This document shows, in pieces, positions 27,494-36,578 of a DNA stretch of 64,000 nt. The notes under the pieces are model-generated. The model did no database searches. It saw only the letters and a list, made by a program, of their open reading frames with translations, and had not been told where the DNA came from. Origin of the DNA: Alloiococcus otitis ATCC 51267. GTDB lineage: Bacteria > Bacillota > Bacilli > Lactobacillales > Carnobacteriaceae_A. The DNA lies in the NCBI RefSeq assembly GCF_000315445.1, contig NZ_JH992962.1, positions 1 through 64,000 on the forward strand. The letters run 5' to 3'. Position 1 is the stretch's first letter. The number at the start of each line of letters is the position of its first letter. The translations under genes and the position numbers were made by a program.

Positions 27494-27522
27494 TTGTTTT
27501 TATGACCTCTTTTCTTTATAAT
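27494..27522 (+). promoter_or_regulatory. Promoter of the betaine-type binding protein gene
   Basis: TTGTTT (27494-27499), a 17-base spacer and a perfect TATAAT (27517-27522) lie about 50 bases before the start of the lipoprotein gene, so it has its own promoter within the radA-yacL interval. Confidence 0.6.
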
Positions 27523-27570
27523 TAAGCTTGTGTTAACCGTCCGCTCAAAAACATGGGGAGAATGAAAACT

Positions 27571-28482
27571 ATGATTAAATTGAACAAGCAGTTGACACGT
27601 TTTGCATCAATTGCCCTGGCTGCCGGAGTTCTAGTGGCCTGCGGTGAAGAAGAAGCAGAAGACCAGTTGGTGGATGGAGACCAGATTGAGATCGCTGTCC
27701 TAAACTGGGAAGAAACGATTGCTGCAACCAACGTGATTGGCAATGTACTAGAAGACATTGGCTATGATGTGACGACGACAACAGTTGATGTGGCTGTCCT
27801 GTGGCAAGCCCTTGCTGATGGTGAAACCGATGCTTCAGTTTCAGCTTGGTTACCTATTACCCACGGTGCTTTAGAGGAAGAATATGGGGACCAGATTGAA
27901 AACTTAGGCGCTCACATTGAAGGAGCTAAGGTTGGCTTAGCCGTTCCAACATACATGGAAGGGCTTGAATCCATCGAAGACTTGACAGATGAAGCGGGTC
28001 AAGAAGTGACCGGTATTGAACCCGGATCTGGTATCATGGATTCTGCTGAAAATGCCATGGAGACCTATGACAATTTAGCAGACTGGAACCTACAAAATGC
28101 TTCAACTGGAGCCATGCTGTCAGAATTACGGACCAGCATTGACAATGAAGAAGAAATTGTCATTACAGGCTGGAACCCTCACTGGATGTTCCAAGAATAT
28201 GACTTAAAGTATTTAGATGACCCAGAAGGTGCCTTTGGTGGAGAAGAATCCATCATTACGCAAGTCCGTCAAGGCTTCCAAGATGACCACCCCATTGCTT
28301 ACTCTGTCTTAGATAACTTTGAATGGGAAATGGATGACATCGAAAGCGTGGTTCAAGAAATGGCTGAAACGGATGACCCAGAAGGTGCAGCTGAAAGCTG
28401 GATTGAAGCGAACCAGGACCGGATAGATGAATGGCTTGAAGAGGCTAGACAACTAGCCCAAGAACAATCGGAAGACCAGTAG
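27571..28482 (+). CDS. opuAC: Glycine betaine/proline-type ABC transporter substrate-binding lipoprotein
   Basis: The 303-residue protein is an OpuAC-like binding protein for quaternary amines such as glycine betaine. It begins with a signal peptide and the lipobox 'LVAC' (Cys about residue 24), then 'IAVLNWEETIAATNVIGNVL', 'SAWLPITHG' and 'VITGWNPHWMF' with the aromatic residues of the ligand cage. The mature part is strikingly acidic. No permease or ATPase gene is adjacent, so partners must be elsewhere. Three ATG codons are close together; the third (27571) has GGGGAG 10 bases upstream. It interrupts the otherwise conserved radA-yacL neighbourhood. Confidence 0.88.
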   Translation: MIKLNKQLTRFASIALAAGVLVACGEEEAEDQLVDGDQIEIAVLNWEETIAATNVIGNVLEDIGYDVTTTTVDVAVLWQALADGETDASVSAWLPITHGALEEEYGDQIENLGAHIEGAKVGLAVPTYMEGLESIEDLTDEAGQEVTGIEPGSGIMDSAENAMETYDNLADWNLQNASTGAMLSELRTSIDNEEEIVITGWNPHWMFQEYDLKYLDDPEGAFGGEESIITQVRQGFQDDHPIAYSVLDNFEWEMDDIESVVQEMAETDDPEGAAESWIEANQDRIDEWLEEARQLAQEQSEDQ

Positions 28483-28513
28483 ATTCAAGTAAAGTAGCTT
28501 AAATAATGTGAAA

Positions 28514-28550
28514 GAATAGCGTAGGTTGTGCAGCCTACGCTATTCCTCTT
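28514..28550 (+). terminator. Terminator after the binding protein gene
   Basis: GAATAGCGTAGG pairs perfectly with CCTACGCTATTC around an 8-base loop. The T-tail is short and interrupted by C. Confidence 0.75.
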
Positions 28551-28797
28551 TAGCAGCCAGTTTTCTTTGAGTTAAGAAGGGACAAGGCTTCTAATAGCTA
28601 AAAGTCTTTCAAAATGGTTTAATGGGCCGGTTAAATTGATTATAATGTAAAGTATCAGGTTGGCCTGAGCTGAATTAAACCGACTTGTCCAAGTGACCTG
28701 AGGGCTGACTTTAGTCTTTACTCTAGCATGGAGGAGTCCCAGGACAAATGATGATCCATTAGCAATACTTAAAATTGAGGAAAAGGAGGGATGTCCT
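28551..28797. other. Intergenic region upstream of yacL
   Basis: Non-coding sequence with a TATAAT at 28641-28646 that could be the yacL -10 box; its -35 region is poor. AAAGGAGGG precedes the yacL start. Nothing else was recognised. Confidence 0.4.
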
Positions 28798-29931
28798 ATG
28801 AGGAAACTCATCATCCTATTATTTATTTTCGTGGGGGGTAGTATAGGTTTTAACAACTTTACCGACCTCCTCGACAGTCTTCCTCCCATGTCCATACCAA
28901 CAATTATCTACAATCCTTGGTTGGGCATGGTCTTAGGGGCTGGCATCTTTTTTATTGTTTCGCTCTTTATAGTAGATCCCATCTTGAAGGGGTTAAAACG
29001 ACTAACTCGGTTTCTAACCGATTTAAGTTTGTCTTACTTGCTTTGTGGAAGTTTGGGGCTTGTTTTTGGTCTTATTATTTCATGGTTAATTAATTTTTCC
29101 CTCCAAACTTTCAATATCCCCCTCTTAAATGAAGTGGTTTCGGCTGTGATTACCTTCACCTTAGCTTATGTCGGTTTTTATATCGGGACCAGTTACCATC
29201 AAGAAGTGGCTGACTTCTTAAAGAACCAGCAAGATCGACGGAAGGACCAGGAACCTGACCAGGCAGGAGAGACGGGGCATTTTTTGAAATACAAGGTCTT
29301 AGACACTAGTGTGATTATCGATGGCCGTATCTTAGGTATTATACGGTCAGGTTTTTTGGAAGGGGTTTTTGTCATCTCCAAATATGTCCTCCAGGAACTC
29401 CAGTATATTGCGGATTCACCGGATAGCTTAAAAAGAAGTCACGGTAGGAGGGGCTTGGATATTTTAAACGAGCTTCAAGATGACGACCAGATCCAGGTTG
29501 AAATGGATGACCAGGATTTTGAAGATGAAGCAGAAGTCGACCTGAAGTTAGTTCGACTAGCCCAAAACCTGAAGGGGGCCGTTATTACTAATGACTATAA
29601 CTTAAACAAGGTAGCCCAATTCCAGCAGGTGCCTGTTTTGAATATCAATGAATTGGCCAATCAAGTTAAACCCGCCATTATCCCAGGCGAGGAGATGCGG
29701 GTCACCATTGTCAAAAAGGGTACCGAAAGACAGCAAGGCGTGGCATATTTGGAAAATGGAACCATGGTAGTAGTAGAAGATGGCAAGCACTATATTAACC
29801 AGTCCCTAGATGTAGTGGTAACCTCATCACTGCAGACCAATGCGGGCCGGATGATTTTTGCCGATATTGCCGACCCTGCCAATGTTGGGGACCCAGAATT
29901 TGGCCAGGACCAAAGCCCGGCAGACAGTTAG
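28798..29931 (+). CDS. yacL: YacL-type PIN/TRAM domain membrane protein
   Basis: The 377-residue protein has four membrane segments in the first 140 residues, then a PIN nuclease domain ('YKVLDTSVIIDGRI', 'NDYNLNKVAQ' with conserved acidic residues) and a C-terminal TRAM domain ('VKKGTERQQGVAYLENGTMVVVE'). This is the conserved YacL family found next to radA and gltX in Firmicutes. It probably acts as a membrane-bound RNase, but its substrate is not known to me. Confidence 0.9.
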   Translation: MRKLIILLFIFVGGSIGFNNFTDLLDSLPPMSIPTIIYNPWLGMVLGAGIFFIVSLFIVDPILKGLKRLTRFLTDLSLSYLLCGSLGLVFGLIISWLINFSLQTFNIPLLNEVVSAVITFTLAYVGFYIGTSYHQEVADFLKNQQDRRKDQEPDQAGETGHFLKYKVLDTSVIIDGRILGIIRSGFLEGVFVISKYVLQELQYIADSPDSLKRSHGRRGLDILNELQDDDQIQVEMDDQDFEDEAEVDLKLVRLAQNLKGAVITNDYNLNKVAQFQQVPVLNINELANQVKPAIIPGEEMRVTIVKKGTERQQGVAYLENGTMVVVEDGKHYINQSLDVVVTSSLQTNAGRMIFADIADPANVGDPEFGQDQSPADS

Positions 29932-30104
29932 ACCCTGTTTTTATGGGCCAGAAATAAATTGGTCCATCCTGCTTGCTTTTAACCTTGATCGGATGAATGA
30001 TAAAGACAATTATGGTAAGCTAGTAGGGGTAAGCTAAAAGACCTGAATTAATTATTTTAATAGTTGAAAATACAAACTGTGATGAATGAAAAGGAGATAA
30101 AGTC

Positions 30105-31571
30105 ATGTCAGATAAGATCCGCGTCCGTTATGCCCCAAGCCCTACAGGACACTTGCATATAGGGAATGCCCGGACAGCCTTGTTTAACTATCTATTTGCC
30201 CGCCATAATGGTGGCGATTTTATTATTCGGACGGAAGATACCGACCAGAAGCGCCATGTTGAAACCGGTGAAGCGAGCCAATTTACCTACTTAAAATGGT
30301 TGGGTATCGACTGGGATGAAGGGTCAGATATCGGAGGCGATTACGGTCCATACCGTCAATCTGAACGATTTGACCTTTATAACCAATACATTGACGACTT
30401 GCTTGACCGCGACTTAGCCTATAAGTGCTATGCAACCGCCGAAGAGTTAGAAGAAATGAGAGATAAGCAGCGGGCTCAGGGGATTGCCCCCCACTATGAT
30501 GGTCGCCATGCCCATTTGACCAAAGAAGAACAAGAGGCCTTTGAAGCGGAGGGCAGAGACCCTGTTATCCGTATCCGGGTGCCAGAAGACCAGGTCTACC
30601 GCTTTGACGACATGGTGAAAGGGGAGGTCAGCTTTGATGCCAAAGACATTGGCGGGGACTTTGTTATCCGTAAGGTGGATGGGTCTCCAACCTACAACTT
30701 TGCCGTAGCAGTAGATGACCACGAAATGGCCATTAGCCATGTCCTAAGAGGGGACGACCATGTTTCCAATACCCCTAAACAATTAGTGGTTTACGATGCT
30801 TTCGGCTGGGAGCCTCCAGTCTTTGGCCACATGACCCTGATTATCAATGCCGAAACCGGCAAAAAATTAAGTAAACGGGACGAAAGTATCCTGCAATTTA
30901 TCGAGCAATACAAGGACTTAGGCTATACCCCTCAAGCCTTGTTTAACTTCATTGCCCTCCTCGGCTGGTCACCTAAGGGCGAAGAAGAAATCTTCTCTAG
31001 AGAAGAATTTATCGATATGTTTGATACAGACCGGTTGAATACCTCTCCGGCAGCCTTTGACGAGAAGAAATTGGACTGGATTTCCAACCAATATATTAAA
31101 AACCTGGAAGATGAGGCAGTCTTAGACCTAGCCAAACCCCACTTGGAAGAAGCTGGCCTTTATGATCCGGACAAGAAAGACTGGTTTGTTAAGCTAGCCG
31201 GTCTCTACAAGGAACAAATGAGCTACGGCAAGGAATTGCTTGACCTAGCCTCCCTTTTCTTCGGGCAAGAGATCAGCTACGGCCCTGAAGAAAAAGAAGT
31301 CTTGGACGGTGAAACTGTCGGTCAGGTCCTCAAGTCCTTTAAAGAACACTTAAGTGAAGTGGAACCCTTTGAAAAAGATCCAATCTTTAAAGCTATCAAA
31401 GCTGTGCAAAAAGAAACCGGGGTCAAGGGTCGCAATCTCTTTATGCCGATTCGGGTGGCAACTACTGGTGAACAACACGGACCAGAGCTTCCTTTAGCCA
31501 TCGAACTAATTGGCTATGACCAAACCCAAGCCCATCTTGACCAGGCCCTTTCCTATGTGGAAGGCCAGTAA
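30105..31571 (+). CDS. gltX: Glutamyl-tRNA synthetase
   Basis: Class I tRNA synthetase charging tRNA-Glu, and in most Firmicutes also tRNA-Gln for later amidation. The 488-residue protein shows the HIGH motif '[14 protein letters not shown]', the KMSKS-like KKLSKRDES and the anticodon-binding C-terminal half. AAGGAG precedes the ATG. No T-box was found in the 173-base gap after yacL. Its position between yacL and cysS is conserved. Confidence 0.96.
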   Translation: MSDKIRVRYAPSPTGHLHIGNARTALFNYLFARHNGGDFIIRTEDTDQKRHVETGEASQFTYLKWLGIDWDEGSDIGGDYGPYRQSERFDLYNQYIDDLLDRDLAYKCYATAEELEEMRDKQRAQGIAPHYDGRHAHLTKEEQEAFEAEGRDPVIRIRVPEDQVYRFDDMVKGEVSFDAKDIGGDFVIRKVDGSPTYNFAVAVDDHEMAISHVLRGDDHVSNTPKQLVVYDAFGWEPPVFGHMTLIINAETGKKLSKRDESILQFIEQYKDLGYTPQALFNFIALLGWSPKGEEEIFSREEFIDMFDTDRLNTSPAAFDEKKLDWISNQYIKNLEDEAVLDLAKPHLEEAGLYDPDKKDWFVKLAGLYKEQMSYGKELLDLASLFFGQEISYGPEEKEVLDGETVGQVLKSFKEHLSEVEPFEKDPIFKAIKAVQKETGVKGRNLFMPIRVATTGEQHGPELPLAIELIGYDQTQAHLDQALSYVEGQ

Positions 31572-31605
31572 AAAGGCAAATCTCTAATAGAAAGCAAGTG
31601 GATGA

Positions 31606-32895
31606 ATGCAGTATGCAGAACTTCTTGACCTCCTGCCCCTACAAGAACAAGGGAAGATGGATTTGGGGCTAGCAACCATGACCCAGGTGATGGACTTATT
31701 GGGCAAGCCCCAAGACCAGGTCCCCATGGTTCATATCGCTGGCACCAATGGCAAGGGGTCGGCCGCAGCCTTTACAGAGCGAATACTCAGGGAGGCTGGC
31801 TACAAGGTCGGCTTGTATATTTCCCCTTCCCTAGTGGAATTTAATGAACGGATCCAAATCAATGGCCAAGCCACAAGTGATGACCAGCTGCTCAAGGCAG
31901 TCAAGACCCTAAGCCAGGCCTTAGAAGGCACATCCCTTTGCCTGACTGAATTTGAACTTTTTACTGCCCTGGCCTTTTTGACCTTCCAGGACCAGGCTTG
32001 TGATATAGCCGTTGTAGAGGTCGGATTAGGAGGACGGTTAGATGCAACCAATGTGATAAGCCGTCCTGCCGTGACTGCCATTACCAAGATTGGCATGGAC
32101 CACACCGCTTTTTTAGGGGATAGCCTGCCAGAAATAGCTGGTGAGAAGGCCGCCATCGCCAAGCCTGGCTCGCCCATGGTGGTTTATCCCCAGGGTTCAG
32201 AAGTGACTCGGGTGATCCAAGACCAGGCGGACCGGGTAGGTGCCCCTCTGACCCTGATTTCTCAATCCGACCTGACTTATAGCCTGACTTCCGACCTCTT
32301 GCAAGACTTTGAATACAAGCAGGTTCCTTACCGCATTTCACTTTTAGAAGATTATCAAATTTACAACGCCCTAGTGGCAATCGAAATCTGTTTTGCCTTA
32401 CAGGAGGCTGGCTGGCAGATTAGTCCTAATTCCATTAAGCAAGGCCTGGTTGAGACTCGCTGGCCCGGCCGTTTTGAAATTATGGCCTCTCATCCGACCG
32501 TGATCGTTGATGGGTCTCATAATGAAGACGGCCTGCAGGCTCTCTTGGCTAACCTAGACCGCTACTTTCCAGAACAAAAAAGGATTGGGATCGTAGGCAT
32601 GTTGGCCGACAAGGATGTTGATGCCGCCCTAGCCCCTTTAACCAAAAGCTTTGACCGGCTTTATACGGTGACACCCGATTCGCCACGGGGGATGGTAGCC
32701 TCTCAAATGAAAGAAAAACTGACCGAAATGGTGTCGCCTTCTACTCGGGTCATAGCTTGTGAAGATTATAACCAAGCCCTAGACCTGGCAAGTCAAGTAG
32801 CCAGAGGGGATGACCTCATTGTCGTTTTTGGAAGTTTTTATATTGTTGGCAAGTTTAGACAGCTGATTTTAGCAAGAAGAAATGGGGAAGTTTAA
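31606..32895 (+). CDS. folC: Folylpolyglutamate synthase / dihydrofolate synthase
   Basis: FolC adds glutamate to dihydropteroate and to folates. The 429-residue Mur-ligase-like protein has the P-loop HIAGTNGKGS (about 44-53), 'KVGLYISPSLVEFNERI' and 'VVEVGLGGRLDATNVI'. The stop codon is directly followed by the folE start. It opens a folate set placed between gltX and cysS. Confidence 0.95.
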   Translation: MQYAELLDLLPLQEQGKMDLGLATMTQVMDLLGKPQDQVPMVHIAGTNGKGSAAAFTERILREAGYKVGLYISPSLVEFNERIQINGQATSDDQLLKAVKTLSQALEGTSLCLTEFELFTALAFLTFQDQACDIAVVEVGLGGRLDATNVISRPAVTAITKIGMDHTAFLGDSLPEIAGEKAAIAKPGSPMVVYPQGSEVTRVIQDQADRVGAPLTLISQSDLTYSLTSDLLQDFEYKQVPYRISLLEDYQIYNALVAIEICFALQEAGWQISPNSIKQGLVETRWPGRFEIMASHPTVIVDGSHNEDGLQALLANLDRYFPEQKRIGIVGMLADKDVDAALAPLTKSFDRLYTVTPDSPRGMVASQMKEKLTEMVSPSTRVIACEDYNQALDLASQVARGDDLIVVFGSFYIVGKFRQLILARRNGEV

Positions 32896-33453
32896 TTGGT
32901 AGACTACCAGAGAATTGAAAAAGCAGTAGAGGAAATATTAAGAGCAGTAGGCGAAGATCCTGGACGTGAAGGACTACTTGAGACACCCAAGCGGGTAGCT
33001 AAAATGTATGCTGAACGTTTTGCTGGTCTGGAAAAAGATCCAGCAGTCCACACTCAAAAATATTTCCACGAAGACAATGAACTTGTTTTGGTCAAAGATA
33101 TTGAGTTCGACTCTACTTGTGAGCACCACCTCCTACCTATCATTGGCAAGGCCCATGTGGCTTATAAACCCAAGGATGGTCGCGTGATTGGTCTCTCCAA
33201 GCTTGCTCGGATTCTAGAAGATGTGACCAAGCGCCCCCAACTTCAAGAGCGGATTACCAACCAAGTTGCCGATGTTATTATGGACAATCTAGAGCCCGAA
33301 GGTGTTTTTGTCGTGGTGGAAGGTGAACATATGTGCATGTCCATCCGTGGCATCAAAAAGCGTGGCTCCATCACTGTGACCAAGGCGGAAAGAGGAGTCT
33401 TCCGGCAAGACAAGGAACTCAAAAAAGAAGTCTTGGACATGATTAAGGAATAA
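32896..33453 (+). CDS. folE: GTP cyclohydrolase I
   Basis: FolE converts GTP to dihydroneopterin triphosphate, the first step of folate synthesis. The 185-residue protein has '[20 protein letters not shown]', the zinc-binding TCEHHLLP and '[12 protein letters not shown]'. The start is TTG immediately after folC. It ends at a terminator, separating it from folB. The pathway draws on the purine pool made by the upstream pur and gua genes. Confidence 0.95.
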   Translation: MVDYQRIEKAVEEILRAVGEDPGREGLLETPKRVAKMYAERFAGLEKDPAVHTQKYFHEDNELVLVKDIEFDSTCEHHLLPIIGKAHVAYKPKDGRVIGLSKLARILEDVTKRPQLQERITNQVADVIMDNLEPEGVFVVVEGEHMCMSIRGIKKRGSITVTKAERGVFRQDKELKKEVLDMIKE

Positions 33454-33517
33454 GTTTTTGCTTAGGGGAGAATGACGGATTCATCCTGCTTGGGCAAAGA
33501 CAGGCTGGAAAAGGAAA

Positions 33518-33550
33518 GGAGTCAATTCCCCTTGGTATTGACTCTTTTTT
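33518..33550 (+). terminator. folE terminator
   Basis: AGTCAAT pairs with ATTGACT around a 10-base loop and is followed by CTTTTTT. The stem is short but the T-run is good. Confidence 0.65.
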
Positions 33551-33581
33551 AAAATAAGTGGCTTGAGGAAAGAGGAATAAG

Positions 33582-33953
33582 ATGGATAAAAGAGATAAGA
33601 TACGCTTGCAAGGCATGACCTTTCATGGCCACCACGGTTTGATGGAGGCCGAAACCAAGTTAGGACAGATTTTCAAAGTCGACCTTGTCCTGGTAACCGA
33701 CCTCAAGTTGGCGGGTCAAACAGACAAAATGGGACACAGTATCCACTACGGGGAAGTTTATGACTTGGTTAAGTCCATTGTGGAAGGGACCCCCTTTAAA
33801 CTCTTGGAGTCCTTGGCGGAAAACCTGGCCCAGGAAGTTCTCCAGACCTTTAACCAGGTTGAGGAGGTCTTGGTCCGGGTCAATAAACCCCAGGCCCCGA
33901 TTCCTGGTGTCTTTGACAATGTAGCGGTGGAAATCACCCGGGCCCGTCACTAG
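33582..33953 (+). CDS. folB: Dihydroneopterin aldolase
   Basis: FolB cleaves dihydroneopterin to hydroxymethyl-dihydropterin. The 123-residue length and motifs 'GMTFHGHHGLMEAE', 'HSIHYGEVYDLVK', 'LLESLAENLA' and 'VRVNKPQAPIPG' are typical. It is followed after 48 bases by folK, the next enzyme. folP is not seen nearby. Confidence 0.94.
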   Translation: MDKRDKIRLQGMTFHGHHGLMEAETKLGQIFKVDLVLVTDLKLAGQTDKMGHSIHYGEVYDLVKSIVEGTPFKLLESLAENLAQEVLQTFNQVEEVLVRVNKPQAPIPGVFDNVAVEITRARH

Positions 33954-34001
33954 TTTAGTGCTAAGACCAGACAAGCTTGAAGCGGTAAGGAGGAATATAG
34001 A

Positions 34002-34532
34002 GTGAAGGATGTTATGATCGGACTCGGTTCTAATATGGAGACTAAGTTGGCTTACTTAAACCAGGCCTTGGCCAAAATAAATAGCCTAGACCAGGTAGCA
34101 GTCAAGCAAGTTTCAAAGGTTTACCAGACTGAACCGGTGGGCTACAAGGACCAGGACGATTTTTACAATATGGTTGCTGGCCTTGAAATTGAACCAGGCA
34201 AGCCCCCCTTGGACCTCTTAGAAGACTTGCTGGCGATTGAGGCAGACCTGGACAGGAAGCGGACCATTAAAAATGGCCCCCGAACCATTGACTTGGATGT
34301 CTTGCTGGTGGAGGGTCAAGAAATTGACCATCCCAAGCTCCAAGTTCCCCACCCAAGGCTCCAGGACCGGGCCTTTGTCTTGGTCCCCTTGGCTGAGTTG
34401 GACCCCAACTACCTGGTTCCTGGCATAGATAAGACAGTTGCGGACTTGTTGGCTTCTTTAAACCAAACCGACCTAGCAGGGGTGGAGGCTTTGGGTCAGT
34501 TGACGGACCTATTAGAAGACCGTGAGGCTTGA
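34002..34532 (+). CDS. folK: 2-amino-4-hydroxy-6-hydroxymethyldihydropteridine pyrophosphokinase
   Basis: FolK activates the pterin for FolP. The 176-residue protein has 'IGLGSNMETKLAYLNQAL', 'TEPVGYKDQDDFYNMVAGLE' and 'NGPRTIDLDVLLVEG' with the metal-binding aspartates. The start is GTG behind AAGGAGG. The next gene is a dehydrogenase rather than folP, so the set is incomplete here. Confidence 0.94.
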   Translation: MKDVMIGLGSNMETKLAYLNQALAKINSLDQVAVKQVSKVYQTEPVGYKDQDDFYNMVAGLEIEPGKPPLDLLEDLLAIEADLDRKRTIKNGPRTIDLDVLLVEGQEIDHPKLQVPHPRLQDRAFVLVPLAELDPNYLVPGIDKTVADLLASLNQTDLAGVEALGQLTDLLEDREA

Positions 34533-34566
34533 CCTTTAAAAAGCCAAGCATGGGAGGATAGAAACA

Positions 34567-35538
34567 ATGACTAAAGAAGAGATTGTAGTCTTAGACGGAT
34601 CTTATGCTAACCCGGGTGACTTGTCTTGGGACTTTTTAGAGGATTATGGCCAGGTGACTATCTATCAGGATACTCCCCACGACCAGGTTCAAGTGATCAA
34701 GGACCGGGTTGGGGAGGCCAGTGTGGTTATCACCAACAAGGTTCCCTTGGGAGAAGAGCTTTTAAGAGACTGCCCACAGTTAAAATATATTATCGTTTCC
34801 GCAACGGGCTACAACAATGTCGACTTGCCAGTTGCTAAAGACTTGGGTATTTTAGTCTCCAATATCCCCGCTTACAGTAGTGCTTCGGTTGCCCAGCACT
34901 GCTTGGCCCTTTTGCTCTACTTAACTAACCAGGTCGACCACTACAGCCAGGCAGTCGGCCAGGGTCGCTGGCAGGAGGAAGGCTGGACTTTTTATGACCA
35001 GGACTACCCTATCCAGGAGCTAGACGGTAAGACCTTGGGCGTGGTGGGCTTTGGGTCGATTGGCCAGGCCTTTGCCCGAATTTGCCGGGCATTAGGCATG
35101 AATGTTTTAGCCTACAACCGGAGTCAAAGCCCCATTGGCCAAGAACTTGCTCGCTATGTTTCCTTGGAAGACCTACTTGCCAAGTCTGATGTGATCAGCC
35201 TCCACCTCCCCTTGACGGATCAGACCTGGCATATTATCGACAACCAAGCACTTTCACAAGTGAAGGATGGGGTCATTTTACTGAATACTGCCAGGGGTCC
35301 CTTGCTTGACCCACAAGCTCTGGCTGATGCCCTGAAAGATGGCCGGGTCAAAGCAGCTGGGATTGACGTCTTGGACCAAGAACCCATGCCCCGTGACCAC
35401 CCTTTAGAGGGTTTGGCTAATTGTATCCTGACCCCACACATTGCCTGGGCTAGCCAGGAAAGTCGCCAGCGACTTTTAGAGAAGATCGACCACAATTTAG
35501 CGGCCTACCAAGCGGGTCAACCCATCAACTTGGTTTAA
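34567..35538 (+). CDS. D-2-hydroxyacid dehydrogenase (NAD-dependent)
   Basis: A 323-residue enzyme of the D-isomer-specific 2-hydroxyacid dehydrogenase family. The NAD motif GVVGFGSIGQAFA lies in the central Rossmann domain; the catalytic Arg is in 'LNTARGPLLD', Glu in 'DVLDQEPMP' and His in 'TPHIAWAS'. The set HIAW and general pattern resemble glycerate dehydrogenases (hydroxypyruvate reductases), but the substrate cannot be fixed. GGGAGG precedes the ATG, and a second family member follows 24 bases later. Confidence 0.88.
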   Translation: MTKEEIVVLDGSYANPGDLSWDFLEDYGQVTIYQDTPHDQVQVIKDRVGEASVVITNKVPLGEELLRDCPQLKYIIVSATGYNNVDLPVAKDLGILVSNIPAYSSASVAQHCLALLLYLTNQVDHYSQAVGQGRWQEEGWTFYDQDYPIQELDGKTLGVVGFGSIGQAFARICRALGMNVLAYNRSQSPIGQELARYVSLEDLLAKSDVISLHLPLTDQTWHIIDNQALSQVKDGVILLNTARGPLLDPQALADALKDGRVKAAGIDVLDQEPMPRDHPLEGLANCILTPHIAWASQESRQRLLEKIDHNLAAYQAGQPINLV

Positions 35539-35562
35539 GTTATAGAAGGAAAGGTGACGAAG

Positions 35563-36519
35563 ATGAAAGTATCCCTCCTTGAACCCCTCAATGTTTCCCA
35601 GAACCTAATTGACCGCCTAGCCCAGCCCATTAAGGACCTAGGGCATGACTTTGTCTATTATTCAGACCAAACCAGTGACCCCGAGGAATTGGCAGACCGG
35701 ACGGGGGATTCTGATATCGTTATGATTGCCAACACCCCCTACCCTAAACAAGCCTTTAGTCAGGCAGACAAGTTGCAACTGATCAATGTGGCCTTTACCG
35801 GTATTGACCATGTAGACCAGGAGGCCGCCCGGGAGAAAGGGATTAAGATTGCCAATGCAGCCGGTTATTCAGACCAATCTGTCGCAGAACACGTTATTGG
35901 TCTCATCCTGGACCTCTACCGCCAGATTTCATGGGGCAACCAAGCCATCCGCCAAAGTAACTTTCCTGGCCCCAGCCAGGGTAGGGTTCTGGCGGGCAAG
36001 ACCGTGGGAATCATAGGGACTGGCAATATTGGCCTGAAAACTGCTAGCTTACTTAAGGCCTTCGGTGTTCAATTTTTAGCCTATAGTCGGACTGAAAAAG
36101 ACCAAGCCAAGGCCATGGGAGTAAAATATGTTTCCTTGGAAAGATTGCTGGAAGAAAGTGATATTGTTACCGTCCACCTCCCCCATAATGACCAAACCCA
36201 AGGCCTCCTATCTAAGGACAAACTGGCCTTGATGAAAGACACTGCTATTTTGATCAATTGTGCCCGGGGGCCCATTGTGGATAACGATGGCCTAGCAGAC
36301 CTTCTCAACCAAGGCCAACTAGCTGGTGCTGGGATTGACGTTTTTGATAGGGAGCCCCCTTTGCCAGAAGACTATAAACTCCTCCAGGCCCAAAACACCA
36401 TCTTAACCCCCCATGTGGCCTATTTAACTGACCAGGCCATGGTTAACCGGGCTAAGATCGTTTTTGATACCACATTGGCCTATTTAAAGGGGGAGGAAAA
36501 GAATATCCAGCTTGGCTAG
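35563..36519 (+). CDS. Second D-2-hydroxyacid dehydrogenase
   Basis: A paralogous 318-residue enzyme with the NAD motif GIIGTGNIGLKTA, the catalytic Arg in 'LINCARGPIVD', Glu in 'DVFDREPPLP' and His in 'LTPHVAYLT'. It is clearly diverged from the previous gene, so the two are likely to use different substrates. The frame opens at GTG 35554, but ATG 35563 has AAGG 9 bases upstream and is preferred. It is followed by cysS after about 60 bases. Confidence 0.87.
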   Translation: MKVSLLEPLNVSQNLIDRLAQPIKDLGHDFVYYSDQTSDPEELADRTGDSDIVMIANTPYPKQAFSQADKLQLINVAFTGIDHVDQEAAREKGIKIANAAGYSDQSVAEHVIGLILDLYRQISWGNQAIRQSNFPGPSQGRVLAGKTVGIIGTGNIGLKTASLLKAFGVQFLAYSRTEKDQAKAMGVKYVSLERLLEESDIVTVHLPHNDQTQGLLSKDKLALMKDTAILINCARGPIVDNDGLADLLNQGQLAGAGIDVFDREPPLPEDYKLLQAQNTILTPHVAYLTDQAMVNRAKIVFDTTLAYLKGEEKNIQLG

Positions 36520-36578
36520 GGAACTTAGTCCATTATTGCTATAATGGTTTTGAATTTAAATGATTGGAGGCTTGTTTA

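Noticed and set aside
29932-30104. T-box leader before gltX (also looked for before cysS and brnQ)
   Set aside because: No specifier loop or T-box sequence (AGGGTGGNACCGCG type) was found in these gaps.
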